Shown: positions 27,404 to 36,390 of the stretch, piece by piece
How the letters are laid out: each line of letters begins with the position of its first letter
Position numbering within the stretch: position 1 is the first letter of the stretch
Assembly: GCF_003584165.1 (NCBI RefSeq)
Contig: NZ_QXFJ01000019.1
Location: 47,680-111,679 of the forward strand
Length of the DNA: 64,000 bases
From: Flagellimonas aequoris
Lineage (GTDB): Bacteria > Bacteroidota > Bacteroidia > Flavobacteriales > Flavobacteriaceae
Direction: 5' to 3'
Program-made: the position numbers and the translations under genes
Notes under the pieces: model-generated
What the model saw: only the letters and a program-made list of their open reading frames with translations
Databases searched by the model: none
Told to the model about the DNA's origin: nothing

Positions 27404-29020
27404 ATGAAGGTATCAATAAGAAGTAAAAAGAAAGCTTTAAAGCAAATCCTCCTGTTGAGTATTTGCCTTATAGTTGCACAAAATAGTTTTGGGCAGATTG
27501 CAAAAGCTCCTGAAAGAGCAGAGGGAGAAGGCCCATGGAACCAGCTGATCATTAGGGGAGCCACCATGATCAATGGTACTCTTGCACCTCCCCAAGGACC
27601 GGTGGACATTGTTGTGGAAAACAATGTGATAACCGATGTGCGGGTAGTGGGCTACCCAGGTGTTCCCATTGACCCAAAAAGACGTCCTGTGTTAAAACCA
27701 GGAGGGAAGGAACTGGATGCTGAGGGAATGTACATTTTACCAGGATTTGTGGACACCCATGCGCATATAGGGGGCAATTCCCAGGGCACCACTGCCGAGT
27801 ATGTGTTCAAATTGTGGATGGGACATGGGGTTACCACTATAGCAGATCCTGGCTGTGGCAATGGGCTGGATTGGGTATTGGATGAAAAGAAAAAAAGTGC
27901 GGCCAACAAGATTACCGCCCCACGGATCAGGGCTTTTACCCGTTTTGGAGCCAATTCCAGTACGACCATTGCAACTCCTGAGCAAGCGAGGGAATGGGTG
28001 AGACAGAACGCCAAGAATGGAGCGGATGGAATCAAATTTTTTGGATCTCCGCCAGAGATTATGCAGGCTGCATTAGAAGAGAACAAAAAGTTGGGATTGC
28101 GCTCCAAAATGCACCATTCCCAAACCTATGTGGGAGGATGGAATGTGTTGAACAGTGCCAGGGCAGGACTTACCTCCATGGAGCACTGGTATGGTCTTCC
28201 AGAGGCCTTGTTCGATGACAGGACCGTACAAAACTATTCCTTGGACTATAACTACCAGAATGAGCAAGACCGATTTGGGGAAGCAGGGCTTTTATGGGAA
28301 CAGGCAGCAAAACCATATTCAAAAAAGTGGAACGAGGTAATGGACGAATTACTTTCCCTGGATTTTTCTCTTTCCCCTACCATGGTCATATACGAGGCCA
28401 ACAGGGATTTGGATAGGGCCAGAAGGGCCGAATGGCATGAGGAATATACATTGCCTACCCTTTGGGAGTTCTACTCGCCAAGTAGGCAATCCCATGGCTC
28501 TTATTGGCATTATTGGGGTACAGAACAGGAGATCAATTGGAAAAAGAACTATGAGCTTTGGATGACCTTCCTCAATGAATATAAGAACCGTGGCGGTAGG
28601 GTCACTGTGGGGACCGATGCAGGTTTTATATATGAACTCTACGGATTTGCCTACCCCCGTGAAATGGAACTGTTGCGCGAGGCAGGGTTCCACCCACTTG
28701 AAGTCATCAAGGCGGCCACTTTGAATGGTGCAGAATCATTGGGTATGGAGGACAAGATTGGAACCATTAACGTTGGAAAATTGGCCGATTTTGTGATTCT
28801 TGAAGAGAATCCATTGGAAAACTTCAAGACGCTCTACGGCACTGGGGCCATCAAACTTCAGGAAGACAATACCGTAACCCGTGTGGGCGGGGTAAAATAT
28901 ACCATCAAGGATGGGATAATTTATGACGCCAAAAAATTGTTGGAAGATGTAAGGGAAATGGTGAAAAAGGAGAAAGAAAAAACGAATTACAAATTTTTGC
29001 AACCAGGAATAAAGGGCTAA
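27404..29020 (+). CDS. Secreted amidohydrolase, paralogue of the 15287 gene
   Basis: The frame is open from an ATG at 27383, but the ATG at 27404 (MKVSIRSKKKALKQILLL) gives a normal signal peptide with cleavage near SFGQ, so that start is preferred (538 residues). Metal-binding landmarks: HAH in VDTHAHIGG, lysine in ADGIKFFGSPPE, histidines in KMHHSQ and SMEHWYG, and aspartate in TVGTDAGF. It matches the minus-strand amidohydrolase almost domain for domain. It lies 63 bp after the second S10 carboxypeptidase and is closed by a terminator, so it likely cleaves a product of the carboxypeptidases, for example a dipeptide or N-capped amino acid (inference). The exact substrate is unknown. Confidence 0.88.
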   Translation: MKVSIRSKKKALKQILLLSICLIVAQNSFGQIAKAPERAEGEGPWNQLIIRGATMINGTLAPPQGPVDIVVENNVITDVRVVGYPGVPIDPKRRPVLKPGGKELDAEGMYILPGFVDTHAHIGGNSQGTTAEYVFKLWMGHGVTTIADPGCGNGLDWVLDEKKKSAANKITAPRIRAFTRFGANSSTTIATPEQAREWVRQNAKNGADGIKFFGSPPEIMQAALEENKKLGLRSKMHHSQTYVGGWNVLNSARAGLTSMEHWYGLPEALFDDRTVQNYSLDYNYQNEQDRFGEAGLLWEQAAKPYSKKWNEVMDELLSLDFSLSPTMVIYEANRDLDRARRAEWHEEYTLPTLWEFYSPSRQSHGSYWHYWGTEQEINWKKNYELWMTFLNEYKNRGGRVTVGTDAGFIYELYGFAYPREMELLREAGFHPLEVIKAATLNGAESLGMEDKIGTINVGKLADFVILEENPLENFKTLYGTGAIKLQEDNTVTRVGGVKYTIKDGIIYDAKKLLEDVREMVKKEKEKTNYKFLQPGIKG

Positions 29021-29075
29021 TTAGATAGTTGTTTACAAGCAGTTGTTTTTATTATAGGTTAGTGTGCCCTTTTAT

Positions 29076-29112
29076 GTGCCGCGGCGAAGTCATTTGCCGC
29101 GGTACTTTATTC
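29076..29112 (+). terminator. Terminator after the S10/amidohydrolase operon
   Basis: A ten-base stem GTGCCGCGGC / GCCGCGGTAC (29076-29085 and 29096-29105, one G-T pair) followed by TTTATT. It is unusually GC-rich for the region and ends the operon that precedes proline dehydrogenase. Confidence 0.7.
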
Positions 29113-29179
29113 ATGGTAGTATCAACCCTTGATTTTGCTTGGTTATCAATAGGCGTTTTCAAGGTTTTTTCAAAAATAA

Positions 29180-30382
29180 ATGACCATGTCAAAAACCATA
29201 GATTTTAATAATACCCAAATAGCCTTCCAATCCAAGACAACGGAACAATTGGGCAAGGCGAAGTTTTTGTTCAGCTTGTTGGGATACGGTTGGCTGACCC
29301 GAGTAGGCAAAGTATTGATGCAAATTGCCTTTAAAATAAGATTGCCCATAGAACCTATTATGAAAAAGACCATATTTTTTCAATTCTGTGGAGGCGAAAC
29401 CTTGGAGGAATGCAAGTCGAATATCGATGTGCTGTATGCCGAAGGGGGAGTAATGTCCATTTTGGACTATTCGGTCGAAGGAGCTGATAACGAAGCAAAT
29501 TTTGACCGTACACTTGCTGCCTTGTTGGACATATGTAACTTCTCGGAGCTTCAAGAGCAAATACCATTTTTGGTCTTTAAACCAACCGGCTTGGGAAGAT
29601 TGGAATTGTTTCAAAAAGTCTCTGAAGACCTGCCTTTGGAACTTTCTGAGATGGAAGAATGGGCCAAGGTTAAGAAGAGATTTGAAAGTATTTGCATGGC
29701 TGTTGCCGAAACCGCTGACCTGAAGCTCATGGTCGATGCCGAGGAATCATGGAGCCATAAGGCAATAGATCAATTGACCGAAGAAATGATGGTAAGGTTC
29801 AATACAAAAAGAACGGTGGTATATACGACCGTACAATTGTACCTATGGAACAAGATGAGATATTTGGAACAGTCGAAGGAGCTTGCCAAAAAGCACCACA
29901 TTAGGGTAGGTGTAAAACTGGTTAGGGGCGCCTACATGGAAAAGGAGCGGGACAGGGCCTTGGCCAAAGGCTATGAGAGTCCTGTTTGTGTAGATAAGTC
30001 AACAACGGATAAGAACTTTAACCACGGAATGAGTTTTGTTCTGGAGAATTTGGAAGTTTTCGATCTTTTTTTGGGAACACACAATGAGGTAAGTTGTATG
30101 CAATTGGTTCAAAAAATGGAAGAAAAAAAATTACTCAATGACGATGCCAGGATATGGTTTGGACAATTGTTCGGAATGAGTGACAACATCAGTTTCAATT
30201 TGGCCGAAAACGGTTACAATGTGGTCAAGTATGTGCCATTTGGGCCTATTCGCGATGTAATGCCCTATTTGATCAGAAGGGCCGAAGAAAATTCATCTGT
30301 GGGTTCACAATCCTCAAGGGAGCTGCAATTGCTAAAGAAAGAGCTAAAAAGGAGAAAGGAAGTACAGGGGGATATTGATTAA
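29180..30382 (+). CDS. Proline dehydrogenase
   Basis: 400 residues, cytoplasmic, monofunctional. It shows the FAD-binding barrel motifs of PRODH: GVKLVRGAYMEKERDRA, the LGTHNE element, WFGQLFGMSDNISFNLA, VKYVPFGP and PYLIRRAEENSS. The enzyme oxidises L-proline to pyrroline-5-carboxylate and passes electrons to the quinone pool. The start is either ATG at 29180 or at 29186. Its presence directly after two carboxypeptidases and an amidohydrolase fits proline-containing peptides as a nutrient, but a terminator separates it from them, and proline dehydrogenase is a general housekeeping enzyme, so the link is only contextual. It is 46 bp upstream of the GH43 gene. Confidence 0.93.
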   Translation: MTMSKTIDFNNTQIAFQSKTTEQLGKAKFLFSLLGYGWLTRVGKVLMQIAFKIRLPIEPIMKKTIFFQFCGGETLEECKSNIDVLYAEGGVMSILDYSVEGADNEANFDRTLAALLDICNFSELQEQIPFLVFKPTGLGRLELFQKVSEDLPLELSEMEEWAKVKKRFESICMAVAETADLKLMVDAEESWSHKAIDQLTEEMMVRFNTKRTVVYTTVQLYLWNKMRYLEQSKELAKKHHIRVGVKLVRGAYMEKERDRALAKGYESPVCVDKSTTDKNFNHGMSFVLENLEVFDLFLGTHNEVSCMQLVQKMEEKKLLNDDARIWFGQLFGMSDNISFNLAENGYNVVKYVPFGPIRDVMPYLIRRAEENSSVGSQSSRELQLLKKELKRRKEVQGDID

Positions 30383-30428
30383 GAATTCTTTTTAAATTAG
30401 GAGATTCTATATCCGAAATGACCATACC

Positions 30429-31964
30429 ATGAATCGTAACATCCTAAGTATTTTTCTTTTTTTTACCTGTACCTTACTGCTTATCCACCCTTTGAATGCC
30501 CAAAGCCTTGTGGAGCAAACCCAGGTAATTCCGGGAGAACTTCCGGACCCTTCCATCATTGAAGTTGATGGTGTTTATTATGCTACTGGGACTTCCGGGG
30601 ATTGGGCCCCCATTTATCCCATCTATACATCCATCGATTTAAAAAATTGGGAGCTTTTGGGGCATGTGTTTCAAGAGACGCCGGATTGGGCCATGTCCAG
30701 TTTTTGGGCTCCAGAGCTTTTTTATAAGGACGGTACATTCTACTGCTATTATACGGCAAGGGCAAAGGATGGTATTTCAAAAATAGGTGTCGCCACAACC
30801 AAGGATATTTCAAAAGGGTTTGAGGATAAAGGGGTCATAATAGAATGGGGTAATGAAGCTATTGATGCTTTTGTTTATGAAGATAGGGGCACACCTTATA
30901 TTACATGGAAAGCGTATGGCTTGGAGCCCAGTAAACCAGTTACCCTGTTGGGTTCAAAGTTATCGGACGATGGTTTATCCCTCATGGGTGAGGAATTTGT
31001 CACCATCACTGCAGATGATTCCGCATTTGAAGAGAATATGATCGAAGGGCAGTGTATTGTAAAAAGGAATGGCTATCTATATATGATATACTCGGGTAAC
31101 GGATGTTGTGGTCCGCAATGCAACTATCAAGTTGGAGTTGCACGGGCTAAAAGTATGGAAGGCCCTTGGGAAAAAGCTCCCAATAATCCACTGATCATAG
31201 GAAACAGTTCGTGGAAATGTCCTGGGCATGGTACGGTAATCCATACAAAAGACAAGTGGTACTACCTTTATCATGCATACAATACCAAAGGTTTTCCCAC
31301 ACTTGGAAGGGCAGCTGTATTCAGTGAAATGTATTGGGATGAAAATAGTGGATGGCCCTATTTTAAAGTGGAAGAAGAAACCTCTGATAAGGATAGGCTT
31401 CTAAAAAATTTTACCGATAACTTTGAACATGCTCTACTGAACAAATCTTGGCGTAAAAATTTACGGGCCACCGATTTTGATATTGAACTAGCCAACGGCG
31501 AATTAAAATTGATCGAGACACATCCCGATCCCAATAATAAAACGGGAGCCGTTTTATGTGTGATTCCCGATGACTCTGATTTTGAGTTTTCTGTAAAAGT
31601 TAAAAATACCAACCATGCGCTCAAGGGCCTTGTGTTCTATACTACAAAGGATAAAAGTTTAGGACTAGGTGTAAAGGGGGAAAAGCTACTATTGTGGAAG
31701 ATAGCCGATGGAACCTACGAAGAAATGGCCAGTGTAACATTGAAAAATGCAAGGAATGTTTGGCTTAAGGCCAAAGTAACCGATTCCAAAAAAATTGATT
31801 TCAGTTATCAAACTGCCAATGAAAAATGGAAATCATTGAATGCATTGGAGGGGGATAACCTCGTATGGTGGTCTTCCGGTATGAAAGTGGGAATACAGAT
31901 TAAAAAAGACAGCATTTCTGGGGATGCAGAAGCCAAGTTCGATGATTTTAGTATAAAATATTAG
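30429..31964 (+). CDS. GH43-family glycoside hydrolase with C-terminal concanavalin-like module
   Basis: 511 residues with a signal peptide ending LNAQ. The five-bladed propeller carries the GH43 acids: base D40 in LPDPS, pKa modulator D146 in EAIDAFVYED, and general acid E206 in MIEGQCIVKRNG. FWAPELFYKDG and KCPGHGTVIHTKD are also typical. Residues about 325-511 resemble the GH43 C-terminal beta-sandwich (GAVLCVIPDDSDFEFSVKV). GH43 members act on arabinan, xylan or galactan side chains; the CCGPQC segment and neighbouring residues do not settle which. No SusCD pair is directly attached, and it precedes the sugar-oxidation genes by 230 bp. Confidence 0.92.
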   Translation: MNRNILSIFLFFTCTLLLIHPLNAQSLVEQTQVIPGELPDPSIIEVDGVYYATGTSGDWAPIYPIYTSIDLKNWELLGHVFQETPDWAMSSFWAPELFYKDGTFYCYYTARAKDGISKIGVATTKDISKGFEDKGVIIEWGNEAIDAFVYEDRGTPYITWKAYGLEPSKPVTLLGSKLSDDGLSLMGEEFVTITADDSAFEENMIEGQCIVKRNGYLYMIYSGNGCCGPQCNYQVGVARAKSMEGPWEKAPNNPLIIGNSSWKCPGHGTVIHTKDKWYYLYHAYNTKGFPTLGRAAVFSEMYWDENSGWPYFKVEEETSDKDRLLKNFTDNFEHALLNKSWRKNLRATDFDIELANGELKLIETHPDPNNKTGAVLCVIPDDSDFEFSVKVKNTNHALKGLVFYTTKDKSLGLGVKGEKLLLWKIADGTYEEMASVTLKNARNVWLKAKVTDSKKIDFSYQTANEKWKSLNALEGDNLVWWSSGMKVGIQIKKDSISGDAEAKFDDFSIKY

Positions 31965-32196
31965 AAAAGACAAACGGCCCCATCAAAGATTGGTAAACTC
32001 TGTCTTTGGATTTCTATTGACTCGGAATGGTCTATCCTCACGACCACTTCTGCCGATTTGCTTCAAAAAGTGTTTGCAATTCAACCGATTTGTTATTTTC
32101 TATTTATTTCAAGGATAAATTGCAGAAAAGCAAAATTGACTGGTTGATAAATAGAAATTCGATAAAGGTTTCTTTACATTTAAGAATCAGAAAATA

Positions 32197-33897
32197 ATGA
32201 TGAAGATGGAAAACCAATTTGATGCCATTGTAATTGGATCGGGTATATCGGGAGGTTGGGCAGCCAAAGAACTTTGCGAAAAAGGATTGAAAACCTTGGT
32301 GTTGGAAAGGGGAAGGGATGTCAGGCACATAAAGGATTACCCGACCATGACCATGAACCCTTGGGATTTTGAACACAGGGGAAGGATGACCAAAGCATTT
32401 TACCAAGAAAACCCCTTGATTACAAAGGCCTCTGGCTATGGAGAGGACACGACACATTTTTTTATAAAGGATGCCGACCATCCCTATGTCCAGGAAAAAC
32501 CGTTCGATTGGATTCGGGGCTATCAAGTGGGCGGAAAGTCCTTGATCTGGGGTAGGGCCTGCCAGCGTTGGAGCGATTACGAGTTCAAGGCACCAAAAAA
32601 ATATGGTTATGGCATAGAATGGCCCATTGGTTATGATGATGTTGCCTCTTGGTATTCCCATGTAGAAAAATTCATCGGTGTTTGTGGCAATGATGATGGC
32701 ATTGAAGCTATGCCCGACGGTGAATTTTTACCCCCTTTTGAATTGAATTGTGTTGAGGAACATATGCAAGCCACACTCAAAGAACATTTTCCAGGTAGAC
32801 ATTTGGTACAAGGAAGATGGGCCCATTTGAGTGAACCCGAACAAGTCCATTTAGATCAGGGTAGGGGAAAGTGTCAATGTAGGAACTTGTGCATGCGTGG
32901 TTGCCCGTTTGGTGGATATTTTAGTTCCAATTCATCTACATTGCCTTGGGCAGAAAAAACAGGAAACCTCACCATAAGACCATTTTCAGTGGTCCATTCC
33001 ATCGTATATGATGAAGCGTCAGGGAAAGCATCCGGGGTAAAGGTAATTGATACGAATACAAAAGAAGAGATAGTCTATAATGCCCGGATCATATTCGTAA
33101 ATGCATCGGCACTAAACTCAAACCTGATTCTACTCAATTCAAAATCGGAACGCTTTCCGAATGGTTTGGGCAATGACCATGACGTATTGGGGAGGTATGT
33201 CAGTTTTCATAACTATAGGGCAGGGGCCGGTGGAGCGATTAAAGGCTTTGAGGACCACTATTATTATGGTTCACGACCTTCGGAATGCATCATAGCCAAC
33301 TATCGTAATTTAAAAGAACAGGACACTGATTTTGTGGGAGGGTATACCATTTTTACCGGAGCTTATCGCAATAGAGCAGAGGAAGTTCCTGAAGATGCCC
33401 CTCAACTTGGGGCGGACTTCAAGCACAGGCTCAGCAAGCCGGGCGACTGGCGAATCTATATGTACATGCAAGGAGAAACCATTCCGAAACCTTCGAATAG
33501 GGTATATCTAAGCGAAGACAAAACCGATGATTGGGGTATTCCTTTGTTGGTGACCGATGTGGGGTACGATGAAAATGATGAAAAAATGGTCGTCGATTTT
33601 CTGGAGGAAAGCCAGAAAATGCTTGAACAAATGGGCTGTACCGACCTGTATTCCTATGACAGCAAACAGGCACCTGGTCTGGACATCCACGAAATGGGCG
33701 GTGTACGAATGGGCAAAGACCCCAAAACTTCATTGTTGAACGAGTTCAACCAAATGCACCAGTGCAAGAATGTGTTTGTAACCGATGGAGCCTGCATGAC
33801 CAGTACGGGCAATCAAAGTCCTTCCATTCTCTACATGGCACTCACGGCACGTGCGGCCAACTATGCAGCGGAACAGTTCAAAAATAACGTATTGTAA
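32197..33897 (+). CDS. GMC-family FAD-dependent oxidoreductase (sugar dehydrogenase catalytic subunit)
   Basis: 566 residues. The FAD dinucleotide fold is at the N-terminus (AIVIGSGISGGWAAKEL), with VLERG at the end of the second strand. YQVGGKSLIWGR is the GMC signature region, and the C-terminal domain has LDIHEMGGVRMG and NVFVTDGACMTSTGNQSPS. A cysteine cluster (CQCRNLCMRGCPFGGYF) in the middle is common in bacterial GMC enzymes paired with a gluconate dehydrogenase-type small subunit. No signal peptide is seen, so export would be as a complex with the small subunit encoded two genes later. The three codon options at the start (MMKM) cannot be separated. The likely substrate is a sugar or glycoside oxidised at a ring hydroxyl (inference). 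Confidence 0.92.
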   Translation: MMKMENQFDAIVIGSGISGGWAAKELCEKGLKTLVLERGRDVRHIKDYPTMTMNPWDFEHRGRMTKAFYQENPLITKASGYGEDTTHFFIKDADHPYVQEKPFDWIRGYQVGGKSLIWGRACQRWSDYEFKAPKKYGYGIEWPIGYDDVASWYSHVEKFIGVCGNDDGIEAMPDGEFLPPFELNCVEEHMQATLKEHFPGRHLVQGRWAHLSEPEQVHLDQGRGKCQCRNLCMRGCPFGGYFSSNSSTLPWAEKTGNLTIRPFSVVHSIVYDEASGKASGVKVIDTNTKEEIVYNARIIFVNASALNSNLILLNSKSERFPNGLGNDHDVLGRYVSFHNYRAGAGGAIKGFEDHYYYGSRPSECIIANYRNLKEQDTDFVGGYTIFTGAYRNRAEEVPEDAPQLGADFKHRLSKPGDWRIYMYMQGETIPKPSNRVYLSEDKTDDWGIPLLVTDVGYDENDEKMVVDFLEESQKMLEQMGCTDLYSYDSKQAPGLDIHEMGGVRMGKDPKTSLLNEFNQMHQCKNVFVTDGACMTSTGNQSPSILYMALTARAANYAAEQFKNNVL

Positions 33898-33915
33898 TAA
33901 AGAAAACATCTGAAT

Positions 33916-34995
33916 ATGGACAAGAAAGTGGGCGTTGGATTAATCGGTTCACAATTTATTTCTAGTATACATGCCGATGCATTGAGTAGGGTGGCCGATG
34001 CGGAAATCCTTGCTGTGATGTCACCTACAAAAGGGCATGCCAAAAGTTTTGCGGAAAGGTTCCATATCCCCAATCATTTTACGGATCTGGATGATATGCT
34101 AGCCATGCCCGGTATTGATATGGTCGTGGTCGGCGCTCCCAATTACCTACATTGCGAGATAACACTGAAGATAGCCAAGGCAGGTAAACATGTGGTCGTA
34201 GAAAAACCGTTGTGCATGAATTTGGAAGAGGCGGATTTAATGATCGAAGCCTGCAAACAGGCCAACGTAAAGCTCATGTATGCCGAGGAGTTGTGCTTCG
34301 CCCCAAAATATGTTCGCATGAAGGCCCTGCTGGATGAGGGGGCTTTGGGAAAACCAACGCTCTTCAAACAATCGGAAAAACATGATGGTCCCCATGCCGA
34401 TCACTTTTGGGATGTTGAACGATCAGGTGGCGGAGTGACCATGGATATGGGATGCCACGCCATTCAATTTTTTAGATGGTTGCATCCGGGAAGGGCCATC
34501 AAATCGGTGTATGCACAAATGATGACCAGTGTACATACCGATAAAACCATAGGAGAGGATAATTCCATTGTGATCATGGAATTTGATGACGGTGTTGTGG
34601 GGATAATGGAAGAAAGTTGGACCAAGCTGGGAGGTATGGACGACAAGGCCGAAATTCATGGAACGGGGGGCGTGGCTTATGCCGATCTATTACAAGGCAA
34701 TTCCATACAAACCTATAGCACAAAGGGCGTTGGATATGCCGTAGAGAAAGCCGGGAATACTATCGGGTGGAGCTATACCATGTACGAGGAAAGCTGGAAT
34801 TATGGTTTTCCCCAAGAGTTTGAACATTTTGTGGATTGTGTCAAAAATGACAAACAACCTTTGGTGACGGGCGAGGACGGAAAGGCAGTTCTGGAGGTGA
34901 TTTATGCAGCCTATGAATCGGCAGGTACTGGAAGAAAAGTAATGTTACCTTTCAAACCCAATGTGGATAAACCCTATAAATTATGGAAGAAGTAA
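33916..34995 (+). CDS. Gfo/Idh/MocA-family NAD(P)-dependent oxidoreductase
   Basis: 359 residues. The N-terminal Rossmann fold opens with VGVGLIGSQFISSIHADAL and continues to the conserved VVEKPLCMN. The C-terminal half has SGGGVTMDMGCHAIQFFRW, the usual catalytic His region of this family. These enzymes oxidise or reduce sugars, inositols or keto-sugars in the cytoplasm. It is 18 bp after the GMC gene and 31 bp before the gluconate dehydrogenase-like small subunit (from its likely start at 35027), so all are probably co-transcribed. The most economical reading is processing of a 3-keto or similar oxidised sugar made by the GMC enzyme (inference). Confidence 0.93.
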   Translation: MDKKVGVGLIGSQFISSIHADALSRVADAEILAVMSPTKGHAKSFAERFHIPNHFTDLDDMLAMPGIDMVVVGAPNYLHCEITLKIAKAGKHVVVEKPLCMNLEEADLMIEACKQANVKLMYAEELCFAPKYVRMKALLDEGALGKPTLFKQSEKHDGPHADHFWDVERSGGGVTMDMGCHAIQFFRWLHPGRAIKSVYAQMMTSVHTDKTIGEDNSIVIMEFDDGVVGIMEESWTKLGGMDDKAEIHGTGGVAYADLLQGNSIQTYSTKGVGYAVEKAGNTIGWSYTMYEESWNYGFPQEFEHFVDCVKNDKQPLVTGEDGKAVLEVIYAAYESAGTGRKVMLPFKPNVDKPYKLWKK

Positions 34996-35026
34996 AAAAG
35001 GCCATCATAAGTTAAACGAATCAAAA

Positions 35027-35578
35027 ATGGAAAGAAGAGAAGCGTTAAAACTAACAGCCACTGTCTTGGGAGGCAGTATCATAGGATCCCAATTATTTTT
35101 ATCGGGCTGTGCCGCCCCGCCCAAGAAAAGATCGGAATTGATCGTTGATACCGATGTGCCCTTACTTGATGAAATTGGTGAGACCATTCTACCCGATACC
35201 GATATATCGCCCGGGGCAAAGGCCGCCCATATTGGAAATTTCATGCAAACCATGGTCAATGACTGTTATGACCAAGAAGAGGCTACTCTCTTTATTAATG
35301 GATTGGAAACCATAGAAGAGCAGTCCATCGAAGCATACGGTCATGGGTTTGTTGACCTTTCAAAGGAACAAAGACTGGAACTTTTGACCAAGTTTGATCA
35401 AGAGGCACAACAACATAAACTATTGGAAAAACCGCATTTCTTCGGGATGATGAAAGAGTTGACCATTTGGGGCTATTTCACTTCTAAACCGGGAGCCACT
35501 CAGGCTCTTCGGTATAATCCCGTTCCTGGCCGATATGAGGGCTGCATTCCCTATAACGGTGAAAAAGCTTGGGCATAA
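35027..35578 (+). CDS. Gluconate 2-dehydrogenase subunit 3-like protein (partner of GMC oxidoreductase)
   Basis: The frame is open further upstream, but the ATG at 35027 (MERREALKLTATVLGG) is the likely start because it opens a signal with a twin-arginine-like RR and a lipobox LSGC; 183 residues result. The mature part, LLDEIGETILPDTDISPGAKAAH and then the Cys in MVNDCYD, is the gluconate_2-dh3 pattern. This small subunit is normally required for export and function of a GMC flavoprotein and often pairs with a cytochrome c, none of which is visible here. Its stop overlaps the next start codon by one base (TAATG). Confidence 0.88.
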   Translation: MERREALKLTATVLGGSIIGSQLFLSGCAAPPKKRSELIVDTDVPLLDEIGETILPDTDISPGAKAAHIGNFMQTMVNDCYDQEEATLFINGLETIEEQSIEAYGHGFVDLSKEQRLELLTKFDQEAQQHKLLEKPHFFGMMKELTIWGYFTSKPGATQALRYNPVPGRYEGCIPYNGEKAWA

Positions 35579-36288
35579 TGGATATACAGATTTTTGGGGA
35601 CTATGAACAAATGAGTGCCTTTGCGGCCGATATTGTTCTTGGGGAACTGGAAAAGAAGGGAACCCTTACAATCTGTGCCGCTACCGGTAATTCACCTACA
35701 GGAATGTATGGACTATTGGCTCAAGCCTACAAAGACCGACCTGAAATTTTCAATGGTCTACACATTCTAAAACTGGATGAATGGGGTGGACTTGCGGCAG
35801 ATCGTCCCGGTTCTTGTGAGTACTATCTACGTCAACATCTTCTTGAACCCCTTAAAATCCCGAATGGGAGATATACGGGATTCACGCCCAATCCCAAAAA
35901 TCCCGAGAATGAATGTGAAAGAATTCAGCATATCATGGAAAGCGGGGAGCCTATCGATTTATGTGTTTTGGGTTTGGGTAAAAATGGACATATTGGATTC
36001 AACGAACCTGCCGAAATGCTTCAACCCTTTTGCCATGTGGCCCAACTTTCCGAAGCATCCAAAGGGCATGGTATGGTGGAAAATATGGACCAAAAACCGG
36101 AGTATGGTATGACCCTGGGGATGCAAAATATCCTCACTGCCAAACGGATTCTTTTATTGATTTGTGGTGCTGGAAAGGATGATGCCATTGCAATGCTGAA
36201 GAAAAAAATGATCACGCCACAATTCCCAGTTACTTTTCTGTGGCTTCATCCCCATGTTGATTGTTTATTGGTGGAGAATGTCCGTTGA
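35578..36288 (+). CDS. Glucosamine/galactosamine-6-phosphate deaminase (isomerase) family protein
   Basis: 236 residues from the ATG overlapping the preceding stop; an in-frame TTG nine bases earlier is less likely. Family motifs: ATGNSPTGMY phosphate-binding loop, KLDEW (D67), and GKNGHIGFNEP (H138, E143). In E. coli NagB the residue before GHI is the catalytic Asp141; here it is Asn136, so the family assignment is firm but the reaction may differ from classical GlcN6P deamination. It could act on galactosamine-6-phosphate or another amino- or keto-sugar phosphate. It is the last gene of the sugar-oxidation operon; the next gene is convergent. Confidence 0.85.
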   Translation: MDIQIFGDYEQMSAFAADIVLGELEKKGTLTICAATGNSPTGMYGLLAQAYKDRPEIFNGLHILKLDEWGGLAADRPGSCEYYLRQHLLEPLKIPNGRYTGFTPNPKNPENECERIQHIMESGEPIDLCVLGLGKNGHIGFNEPAEMLQPFCHVAQLSEASKGHGMVENMDQKPEYGMTLGMQNILTAKRILLLICGAGKDDAIAMLKKKMITPQFPVTFLWLHPHVDCLLVENVR

Positions 36289-36390
36289 ATTATTGATCAT
36301 TCACAGATTGTAATGGGGCTGCTTGTCAATGTAACTTTTGAACTACTTCGACGGATTTGAGTCAATAAATTTTAAATAGGGAAGTGCCAA

